From assembly GCA_028583605.1 (NCBI GenBank), contig CM053335.1:16118053-16182052 (forward strand): DNA of 64,000 bases, written 5' to 3'. This document shows, piece after piece, positions 54,896-64,000 of the stretch. The stretch's first letter is position 1. Every line of letters starts with the position of its first letter. The position numbers and the translations under genes are program-made. The notes under the pieces are model-generated. The model saw nothing but the letters and a program-made list of their open reading frames with translations. It was not told where the DNA came from and made no database searches. This DNA is from Dastarcus helophoroides. Taxonomy: Eukaryota; Arthropoda; Insecta; Coleoptera; Bothrideridae.

Positions 54896-55794
54896 AATAT
54901 ATTTGTAAAGGTGCTACGCACAAACGTTTTTTCAAGCAGGCATTTCCCAGAAAATTCTTACATGTTGCAACCCCACATGAAGAAAGTGTAGTTGATGACG
55001 TACCCACCCATGTGGTTGGGAAATATTAGAACTTATCAGAGCGCTATGATTGTCGCTAAATTGCATCAATATCGACCAAACCGCAGAAGTATCAGTGCAC
55101 CTGGGTTCCAAGTTGCAACTTCTGGGAATTTGCAGGTGAACCATTGCGTCTGCTCATTCTCATGTTTAGTTGGTTCCCATCATTCCCATATAAAAGCCTG
55201 TCGTAATCCATTGAGTAGTTATCACCAGATTTCTCAACGTTTTCGTTTTTGCGATGTCAACAGTCGCATTTCTCAGCAATCAATGACGAAACAAAACTGC
55301 CACTGATACAATTGTATTATTGCTTTAATTTATTGTTTTGCTTTCTCAAGAGAAATGATTGTGGGTAGACGTATGGCCATTTGTGTTCAAAGATATCTTT
55401 TGTTTTCAAGAGAAATGTTTAAATAAGTAAATGTAGCGCCAGCTAAGTCACATCAAAGTCACCATTAATGAGATTAATTAATTAACCTATTAAAATAAAG
55501 TAAGTATATCAAATTCATTCAGCAGCATTTGATATGGCTTTAATTTTATTTAATCTACTCGAATCAAATTATTATGAAATTGTGAAATACTATATCCAGA
55601 AGTTGTTTCCAAATTTTTGATACCTAATATTTTTTTTTATATAAATCTGTCGAGTTTTTACGTAATTAGTTCAAGGTTGTAGCTAATACGACTGTTACCA
55701 TATTTCATCGATATTCAATCAAGTTTTAATTTAATTTTGACTCTAAAATCCGATATTATAACTGAACCAGGTTAGATTAAAAGTATTGTGGAAG
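54896..55794. other. No gene confirmed
   Basis: A 104-codon plus frame (54992-55306, starting TTG-ATG) has no recognised domain or splice context. The rest is A+T-rich. Confidence 0.4.
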
Positions 55795-56590
55795 ACTTTT
55801 GTGATTCTTCAAGAAGAGAATGTTAACTGAAATACTGATGAACTATAAAATGTCGAAAGAAAATTATTTTGATCAGGATCCTCCAAGAGAACATTTTTGA
55901 ATTTTAGAGAAGCTTTCATGGGAATGATGAACCACCAAATATCCAATTTGTTAACAAAATATTGTTTTGTCTATGGACCTCCAAGGGCACACTTGTGAAT
56001 TTTGAGGCATTCTTATGATTCTTCAAGAAGACAGTGTTTTGTGGCAAAACGATTGAAATACTGATGAACTACCAAATTTTCAAAGTTTTAGTCCTACATT
56101 ATTTTGATCAGGATCCTCCATCACAACTAGTTGATCAGAATGCTCCCTCCATAAGAACATTTTAGAATTTTAGAGAAAATTTCATGAGAAAACAATTGCA
56201 ATACTGATGAACCATCAAGTATCCAAGTTCTTAACCCAATATTGTTTTGCCCGTAGACCTCCAAGAGCACATTTGTGAATTTTAGAGCATTTTTATGCTT
56301 CTTCAAGAAGAGAATATTTTGTGGCAAAACGCTTGAAATACTGACGAACTACCAAATGTTCAAGTCTTAGCCCTAAATTATTTTGATCAGGATCCCCCAT
56401 GGCCATGGCAACAAGTTCTAATTTTAGAGAAAATTTCATGGGAAAACAATTGCAATACTGATGAACCACCAAAAACCAAACTTTTTAGTAAAAAAATACT
56501 TTATCTCTGACGATCCAGAGAAATATTTGTAGATTTTAGAGAACATTTCATGACAAAATAATTGAAATACCTCAATTTTTACCATTTTGT
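55795..56590 (+). repeat. RepF tandem array (118-142-bp units)
   Basis: 'tactgatgaaccaccaaa'-type words recur near 55832, 55923, 56059, 56202, 56339 and 56456. 'ttttgatcaggatcctcca' recurs near 55865, 56103 and 56377. Two alternating half-units ('ttcttcaagaagagaatgtt' and 'agagaaaatttcatgggaaa') give a ~240-275-bp pair. Same family as 52437-52610. Confidence 0.8.
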
Positions 56591-56627
56591 TCAATCGTTG
56601 ACCTCGATTTCAAGTATCGAAAGTTTC

Positions 56628-56730
56628 AAAATATTTTGATTTTTTTCTTCTTCTTCTTCGTCTTTTTCTTCGTCTTGCTCTTCGTCTTCGTCGTCGTCGT
56701 CGTCGTTTCAAACGTTTCAAAATATTTTGA
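56628..56730. repeat. TTC/GTC precursor segment with flanking 18-bp direct repeat
   Basis: 'tttcaaaatattttgattt' occurs at about 56627 and again at 56714. Between them lie (TTC)n, then (CGT)n around 56680-56706. The second copy immediately precedes the long TTC run. Confidence 0.85.
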
Positions 56731-57249
56731 TTTCTTCTTCTTCTTCTTCTTCTTCTTCTTCTTCTTCTTCTTCTTCTTCTTCTTCTTCTTCTTCTTCTTC
56801 TTCTTCTTCTTCTTCTTCTTCTTCTTCTTCTTCTTCTTCTTCTTCTTCTTCTTCTTCTTCTTCTTCTTCTTCTTCTTCTTCTTCTTCTTCTTCTTCTTCT
56901 TCTTCTTCTTCTTCTTCTTCTTCTTCTTCTTCTTCTTCTTCTTCTTCTTCTTCTTCTTCTTCTTCTTCTTCTTCTTCTTCTTCTTCTTCTTCTTCTTCTT
57001 CTTCTTCTTCTTCTTCTTCTTCTTCTTCTTCTTCTTCTTCTTCTTCTTCTTCTTCTTCTTCTTCTTCTTCTTCTTCTTCTTCTTCTTCTTCTTCTTCTTC
57101 TTCTTCTTCTTCTTCTTCTTCTTCTTCTTCTTCTTCTTCTTCTTCTTCTTCTTCTTCTTCTTCTTCTTCTTCTTCTTCTTCTTCTTCTTCTTCTTCTTCT
57201 TCTTCTTCTTCTTCTTCTTCTTCTTCTTCTTCTTCTTCTTCTTCTTCTT

Positions 57250-57280
<31 letters not shown>

Positions 57281-57303
57281 TTCTTCTTCTTCTTCTTCTT
57301 CTT
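56731..57303. repeat. (TTC)~190 triplet repeat
   Basis: 573 bp of uninterrupted TTC except a single tta near 57280. All six frames are homopolymeric (Phe, Ser, Leu / Lys, Arg, Glu), giving open frames over 190 codons that are not genes. GAA/TTC runs of this length form triplexes and expand in other systems (the FXN intron in humans is the known case). Confidence 0.98.
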
Positions 57304-58042
57304 AGTTTGACTTTTTCCTCCAAATTTTAAATTTAAATTCGAATTTATGTGAAAATTTGATACGATTTTTCCTAAATCCCTAAATAGAATTGAAATTGCC
57401 AGATTAAAAATTAATTTAAAACTAATCGATGAATTCAGTTTGTTTATTAAACATTTTGACCAACTTAAAACGTTTAAAATTTGGAATTAATGCTCTACTT
57501 AAAAATAATAAAATTTCAACTTTAAATTAGAAATTTCGAAATCAAAATATAAATTTCGACGTCACAATATGCTAAATATTTCGAGCAGAATTTAATTCAT
57601 TCATTAATGTCAAAATTTCGAGTTTATACTGGAGTATTTTACTCTACTATTTTGAAATTTCAGCTTTGAAACTCCAAATTTCCAGAACAAATTCCAAATA
57701 TATAGACTTAAGCCCAAATATTTTGGAAAAAAATCAAAATTTTGGTTTTAATGCTTGGGAAATATTATCAATATTTTCAATGTACCATAGATCGAAATAA
57801 GGGTCGAAATTTTGTATGAAACTCATACAACTTGTATATATAGAGCTTGAAACAAAATCTTTAGAAATTGGTCAAATTCTAGAAATAAACTCTCAAGAAA
57901 AAAGTCCAAATTTTCGAAATGGAAAATACTACCAAAAAAAAACCAAATTGGAACGTTTAAACCTACGATTTTTAGAAAGTTGACATCTCGAGAACAGAAG
58001 ACGATTGACGGTTGAATTTTTGAGTCCAAGCTCGAAATTTCA
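57304..58042. other. A+T-rich sequence with TTTCGA scraps
   Basis: Single 'aaatttcga' words without clear period. No gene. Confidence 0.5.
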
Positions 58043-58160
58043 ATATCTCATTGAAGATGATAGCTTGGCTGTCGAAACGCGTTAGGGCAACATTTGTTGT
58101 GTTTTTTAATTTTTCTTGGTTTCAGGGGACAAGATTTGTATTCCAATTTTCGAAATTTTT
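58043..58160 (+). repeat. RepG element copy
   Basis: 'tctcattgaagatgatagct', 'tggctgtcgaaacgcg', 'ttagggcaacatttgttgtg', 'ttttttaatttttcttggtt', 'tcaggggacaagatttgtat'. Hairpin GATAGC-TTG-GCTGTC with one G-U pair. Confidence 0.9.
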
Positions 58161-58309
58161 AGTTCAAACAAAGAGTTTTTTTTTGGATTTTCCACAATTT
58201 CGACGTATGACAATTTTATTATAGTCTCGAAATTTTAACTTTAAACTTAGAGTGGGCGAATACATAAATAGTCTTGGCGCATATAAACATATTTAAGAAG
58301 TTAGAGTTT

Positions 58310-58466
58310 CCAAAGCACAGATAGTGCATTAGAATCGTTGTCTTCTGGGGATCTTCCTAGAGAGCAATCGCTTTGCTAAGTGTTTGTGTTTCAACTGTTG
58401 GCAGTTGAGCTATCTATGATTCACTATACACGCCTAGAAGGCTGCATGCATTTGCAGTCTAGGTTG
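58310..58466 (-). repeat. RepE dispersed repeat, copy 3 (minus)
   Basis: 'gtgcattagaatcgttgtct', 'tcctagagagcaatcgcttt', 'gtttcaactgttggcagttg', 'atgattcactatacacgcc' and 'cagtctaggtt' are the complement of 54715-54895. Confidence 0.8.
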
Positions 58467-58477
58467 AAGTCGACTTG

Positions 58478-58690
58478 AAAAATTGAAATACAAATCTTGT
58501 CCCCTGAATCCAAGAAAGTATCTCTCTGAATAGAATAGAATAGAATAGAACGTATCTCTCGTGATAGCTTGACTATCGAAACGCGTTAGAGCAACCTTTG
58601 TTGTGTTTTTTAATCTTTCTTGGTTTCAGGGGTCAAGATTTGCATTTCAATTTTTGACGATAACTAAAGACCAGTCCGTTCCACCAAAAT
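58478..58690. repeat. Inverted pair of RepG copies around a GAATA microsatellite
   Basis: 58478-58516 is the RepG tail on the minus strand ('attgaaatacaaatcttgtc', 'ccctgaatccaagaaag'). Then come 'tatctctct', five GAATA pentamers (58528-58550), and a plus-strand RepG (58553-58690) with hairpin GATAG...CTATC and GAAACGCG. The two tails form inverted arms of about 40 bp. Confidence 0.9.
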
Positions 58691-59454
58691 GTATTCTACT
58701 TGCATTAGAAATAGTTGTTAAAACTATTAAAATAGTTTCTAAATTATTTGTTAATATTTCTACTGCGCCATTTCACATTTTTGGGTTAAATAATTTACGA
58801 AACCGTACCACAAGTCGATTATATCGCTTATCAATCCGTAAAAGTAGTTATGATTATTAAATTTATTTCCATTTTGAAACTGAAATACCCAATTAGTTTA
58901 ATAATACGTTATATGTTACGATAAATTAATTATAATTCACTTTAATGGTGGAACTTTTTTTAGAAGAAAAAAGCGTGTGAAAAAATATTGCAATAGCGTT
59001 ATTCTGTGGTTATGTAGATCCCATAACAATATCACTGGAGACGTAATGTTATGGGGCTTTGTTTTATGAGGTTATGTTCAGGATGAAACAATAAGAAGTT
59101 GAGAGGCATTCGTTTTTTAAATAATCTGTTTTTGTTTTATCTCACAATTTTTTTTTATTTGAGTGTAACAAGTTTCGTCGTTTTATTCTTGGTGACACTT
59201 CATATCTCACAAAACTTTTAAAAAATGATCGTCATCAATACAACCATCACTCTAATTAGATCCTAGAGATTGTATCGCAATGGAATTTAAAAATCCCCTG
59301 AAAAATTAATTTGTTTTGGTAGAATGAACACGAAAATATGTGAAAAACCCACCTACTATTATTGAGTGCTATATATCTCACAACCTAAGTGTCAAAACTT
59401 TCCAATTTATTTTTAATATTTTATGCAACTTAAAAAAATACAGAAACAAAAAAT
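58691..59454. other. No gene seen
   Basis: A+T-rich unique sequence. The plus frame at 58603-58860 starts inside RepG and has no recognised domain. Confidence 0.5.
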
Positions 59455-61730
59455 AAGAAATTTTGACTCTTCGAAATTTTAACTATTTGAGATTTTTAAC
59501 TCTTCGAAATGTTTGCTCGTTGAAATTTAGAGTGAAGTTCTGACTTCAAAATTTCGAGTTTTCGAAATTCTGACTATTCAAAATTATGACTCTTCGAAAT
59601 TATGACCTTTCGAAATTTTAACTCTCCTCGAAATTAAACCACTTTAAAATTTTGGCGCAGCGAGATTTAGATTTTTCAAAATATTGGCTTTCCGAAATTT
59701 AGACTCTTCGAAATTCTGACTCTTCGAAATTTTAACTATTTGAGATTTTTAACTCTTCGAAATGTTTGCTCTTTGAAATTTAGAGTGAAGTTCTGACTTC
59801 AAAACTTCGAGTTTTCAAAATTCTGATTATTCAAAATTATGACTCTTCGAAATTATGACCCTTCGAAATTTTAACTCTCCTCGAAATTTGGCCACTTTAA
59901 AATTTTGGCGCAGCGAGATTTAGATTTTTCAAAATATTGGCTTTCCAAAATTTAGAGTCTTCGAAATTCTGACTCTTCGAAATTTTAACTATTTGAGATT
60001 TTTAACTCTTCGAAATGTTTGCTCTTTGAAATTTAGAATGAAGTTCTGACTTCAAAATTTCGAGTTTTCGAAATTCTGACTATTCAAAATTATGACTCTT
60101 CGAAATTATGACCCTTCGAAATTTGAACTCTACTCGAAATTTGGCCACTTTTAAATTTTGGCGCAGCGAGATTTAGATTTTTCAAAATATTGGCTTTCCG
60201 AAATTTAGACTCTTCGAAATTCTGACTCTTCGAAATTTTAACTATTTGAGATTTTTAACTCTTCGAAATGTTTGCTCTTTGAAATTTAGAGTGAAGTTCT
60301 GACTTCAAAATTTCGAGGTTTTCGAAATTCTGACTATTCAAAATTATGACTCTTCGAAATTATGACCCTTCGAAATTTTAACTCTCCTCGAAATTTGGCC
60401 ACTTTAAAATTTTGGCGCAGCGAGATTTAGATTTTTCAAAATATTGGCTTTCCGAAATTTAGACTCTTCGAAATTCTGACTCTTCGAAATTTTAACTATT
60501 TGAGATTTTTAACTCTTCGAAATGTTTGCTCTTTGAAATTTAGAGTGAAGTTCTGACTTCAAAATTTCGAGTTTTCGAAATTCTGACTATTCAAAATTAT
60601 GACTCTTCGAAATTCTGACTCTTCGAAATTTTAACTCTTTGGGATTTTTAACTCTTCGAAATGTTTGCTCTTTGAAATTTAGAGTGAAGTTCTGACTTCA
60701 AAATTTCGAGTTTTCGAAATTCTGACTATTTACAATTATGACTCTTCAAAATTATTACCCTTCGAAATTTTAACTCTCCTCGAAATTTGGCCACTTTAAG
60801 ATTTTAGCGCAGCGACATTCAGATTTTTCAAAATATTGACTTTCCGAAATTTGGACTCTTCGAAATTCTGACTCTTCGAAATTTAAACTATGCGAAAATT
60901 TTAACTTTTCAAAATGTGGATTCGCTTCGAAATTTACCATCCTTGATATCTCAACCCTCAACTCTTCGAAATGTTGCCTCTTGGAATTCAGACTCTTCGA
61001 AATAATTACTCTTCAAAACCTAGGCTCTTCGAAATTTCGACTTATTCGAAATTTCGACTTATTCAAAATTTTGACTATTCAAAATTATGACTTCGAAATT
61101 TTGATTCTCTTCGAAATTTGCCACTTTAAAATTTTGTCTCTTTGAAATTTAGATTTCTAAAAATTTTGGCTTTTCGAAATTTAGATACTTCGAAATTCTG
61201 ACTCTTCGAAATTATGACCCTTCGAAATTTGAACTCTACTCGAAATTTGGCCACTTTTAAATTTTGGCGCAGCGAGATTTAGATTTTTCAAAATATTGGC
61301 TTTGCGAAATTTAGACTCTTCAAAATTCTGACTCTTCGAAATTTAGACTATGCGAAAATTTTAACTCCTCAAAATGTGGATTTGCTTCGAAATTTACCAT
61401 TCTTGATATCTCAACTCTAAACTCTTTAAAATGTTGCCTCTTGGAATTGAGACTCTTCGAAATATTTACTCTTCAAAACCTAGACTCTTTGAAGTTCTAA
61501 CTTCGAAATTTCGACTTATTCGAAATTTCGACTTATTCGAAATTTTGACCATTCAAAATTATGACTCTTCGAAATTTTGACTCTCTTTGAAATTTGCCAC
61601 TTTAAAATTTTGTCTCTTTGAAATTTAGATTTCTAAAAATTTTGGCTTTTCGAAATTTAGACACTTCGGAATTCTGACTATTCGACATTTACCATCCTTG
61701 GTATTTCGACTTATAAAAATTGGGAAGCTT
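59455..61730. repeat. ~253-bp higher-order TTCGAAATT satellite
   Basis: Basic ~16-17-bp words 'gactcttcgaaattct' are organised into a ~253-bp unit. 'gcgcagcgagatttagattt' recurs near 59656, 59909, 60161 and 60415 (steps about 252-254). It recurs again near 60807 and 61268, where order is disrupted by a partial duplication and a second variant block ('ttcgacttattcgaaatttc'). No gene; the 63-codon minus frame at 60770-60961 is repeat-derived. Confidence 0.92.
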
Positions 61731-62915
61731 TGTGATTATGCTTTCTTATTATTGTTAACCGTTCGACTTTCAATTTTAAAATTCGAATTTATTTAACAAA
61801 AGTGTAATTATTTTTCGAAATCTTTAGAAAATAAAATAGACAGTCTTGGAAACTGCCGACAGAAGTGAAAACTTAAAACTAGGATATATGCAGTATTGCA
61901 GTTCTAACCCACAATAGTGAACAAGTCAGAATATTGGAAATATTTCAAATTAAATTCTGTCAAACTGACCTTCCTTTTTATATTTGTGGGTGATGGTCGA
62001 TGGTATTTGTGGATAAGTAAAATTTAGGATTGTGTTTCCTTTCGTAGTAGAATTCGTACGAAAGGGCGAAAATGTTCTGAAATGCGTGTGTGTCTGCCAT
62101 CTGCCATTTGATACCATGAGAATTCATGATGGGAACTCCGCTTTTTACCTCTTAAAGACTCATAAGGTCGATCTTCTTTGTCTGGCTTTACTTTCAGGGC
62201 TTTATTAAAGTGAAACAGTTGTGTGAACGAGCAATAACAATAATGTTGATGCGAGAATGCGTTCAGATGAGACATTTTACTATCCTGCGTGCCTATGATA
62301 TAAGCACATCCTACTAGAGACAGAATGATTTAAATTGAAATCCATAAACTCGATTAGTAATCAGAACTATTTCAAAAGTTGACGAATAAGTGAGAAATGA
62401 GACATTTTTTTCAGTGTCATTCAGTTGTCTATCCGATCATAAATTTGCGTGCAAGTAGCTGTGCCACTTATTCAGGAAATAAACCTAAATTATACACATT
62501 ACGAATTATTTACCAATAAAAAAAGCGACTATCAAGGAGCATATTCCCAACGGACAGTCGAAAAATTTAATTATGAATACCGTTTATTTTTAATTTGGTT
62601 TGATAAGTGCGCATTCCTCCGGACTATTACAAGATGCAATTAACACTAAAACTCGAGCTTGAATGCTGCCAGGCAGTAAGGTTCATTAGTGGATATATTA
62701 TAAATTAGTAAAAAATCATAAAGCTCCAGCTGGAATGTTTTCGAGTCGTGTAAAATGATACACGAAGACTGACGCAAATTTACTGGTTTTTTTGTCAACA
62801 AATTTTTAACGTAATCGCGTCATGTAGTTTCATGTTTAAGATGATGGATTAAAACTTGGTAATAAAAACAAATCCGCGTTATACGACGCCAGTTATACGT
62901 AATTATTTCTCGGCA
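61731..62915. other. Unique island between two satellite blocks
   Basis: A minus frame at 62024-62275 (83 codons) and a plus frame at 62449-62643 (64 codons) have no recognised domain and no paired splice sites. 'ttcgtacgaaagggcg' and 'gatgatggattaaaac' carry no known motif. No gene can be supported. Confidence 0.5.
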
Positions 62916-64000
62916 AGATTTAGGTTTTTCAAAATTTTGGCTTTCCGAAATTTAGACTCTTCGAAATTCTGACTCTTCGAAATTTTAACTATTTGAGATT
63001 TTTAACTCTTCGAAATGTTTGCTTTTTGAAATTTAGAGTGAAGTTCTGACTTCGAAATTTCGAGTTTTCGAAATTCTGTGGAGTTTTCGAAATTCTGACT
63101 ATTCAAAATTATGACTCTTCGAAATTATGACCCTTCGAAATTTTAACTCTTCTCGAAATTTGGCCACTTTAAAATTTTGTCTCGGCAAGATTTAGGTTTT
63201 TCAAAATTTTGGCTTTTCGAAATTTAGACTCTTCGAAATTCTGACTCTTCGAAATTTTAACTATTTGAGATTTTTAACGCTTCGAAAGGTTTGCTCTTTG
63301 AAATTTAGAGTGAAGTTCTAACTTCGAAATTTCGAGTTTTCGAAATTCTGTCGAGTTTTCGAAATTCTGACTATTCAAAATTACGACTCTTCGAAATTAT
63401 GACCCTTCGAAATTTTAACTCTTCTCGAAATTTGGACACTTTAAAATTTTGGCGCAGCGAGATTTAGATTTTTCAAAATATTGGCTTTCCGAAATTTAGA
63501 CTCTTCGAAATTCTGACTCTTCGAAATTTTAACTATTTGAGATTTTTAACTCTTCGTAATGTTTGCTCTTTGAAATTTAGAGTGAAGTTCTGACTTCAAA
63601 ATTTCGAGTTTTCGAAATTCTGACTCTTCAAAATTATGACTCTTCGAAATTATGACCCTTCGAAATTTTAACTCTCCTCGAAATTTGGCTACTTTAAAAT
63701 TTTGGCGCAGCGAGATTTAGATTTTTCAAAATATTGGCTCTCCTAAATTTAGACTCTTCGAAATTCTGACTCTTCGAAATTTTAACTATTTGAGATTTTT
63801 AACTCTTCGAAATGTTTGCTCATTGAAATTTAGAGTGAAGTTCTGACTTCAAAATTGCGAGTTTTCGAAATTCTGACTATTTAAAATTATGACTCTTCGA
63901 AATTATGACCCTTCGAAATTTTAACTCTCATCGAAATTCGGCCGCTTTAAAATTTTGGCGCAGCGAGGTTTAGATTTGGCTTTTCGAAAATTAGACTTCG
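62916..64000. repeat. TTCGAAATT satellite, second block (continues past window)
   Basis: Same family and orientation as 59455-61730. Landmarks 'gatttaggtttttcaaaatt' or 'gatttagatttttcaaaata' fall near 62920, 63190, 63459, 63716 and 63968 (steps about 270, 269, 257, 252). The first units carry an extra duplicated 'gagttttcgaaattctg', which explains the longer step. The block is cut by the window end. Confidence 0.92.

Noticed and set aside
54992..55306. 104-codon plus-strand ORF
   Set aside because: No recognised domain and no splice signals at its ends; length is within chance for this composition.
56610..57323. Poly-Arg, poly-Phe and poly-Ser frames
   Set aside because: Trivial translations of (TTC)n/(GAA)n.
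62024..62275. 83-codon minus-strand ORF in the unique island
   Set aside because: No domain, no splice context and no repeat of the frame elsewhere.

Overview
The window reads as A+T-rich nuclear DNA of an animal, most likely an insect. It has no compact bacterial gene layout. It contains a 5'-truncated insect-type non-LTR retrotransposon, a tRNA-derived (SINE-like) fragment, and two short segments bounded by textbook intron acceptor and donor sites. Frequent TTCGAA/CpG inside A+T-rich satellites suggests little methylation-driven CpG loss. The species cannot be named from this sequence.

More than half of the 64 kb is tandem repeat. From left to right: TTTCGA-core simple satellite (1-1620, with an internal inversion); a 171-bp then 466-bp composite array of a dispersed element, here called RepA (3250-6175); a two-part ~738-bp satellite (6180-9270); ~265-bp RepB copies (12063-12590); 17-bp TTCGAA satellite (12695-15745 and 17035-17470); a 3.4-kb polypyrimidine tract (18480-21930) with two smaller relatives (22793-23810); a reverse-oriented RepB array (24960-26170); a 17-bp array (27140-27575); eleven 441-bp units (31740-36480); a 113/119/138-bp satellite (42720-45470) leading into about 268 almost identical 22-bp units (46515-52412); RepF (55795-56590); about 190 TTC triplets (56731-57303); and a ~253-bp TTCGAAATT satellite (59455-61730 and 62916-64000).

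Dispersed repeats RepA, RepC, RepD, RepE and RepG connect these blocks. RepG, RepC and two other fragments carry the same small module: GAAGA, one base, a hairpin, then GAAAC. It resembles a hammerhead-ribozyme core and is the most interesting recurring signal that is not simple repetition.

Protein-coding evidence is thin. There is one retrotransposon RNase H remnant (minus strand, 41814-42560), a Ser-rich 52-codon exon candidate (53958-54113, plus) and a 47-nt exon candidate (23991-24037, plus). The window is best read as intron or intergenic sequence of a plus-strand gene, or of two genes, swollen by satellites. The very long open frames in the polypyrimidine, TTC and 22-bp tracts follow from base composition or unit length and are not supported as genes.
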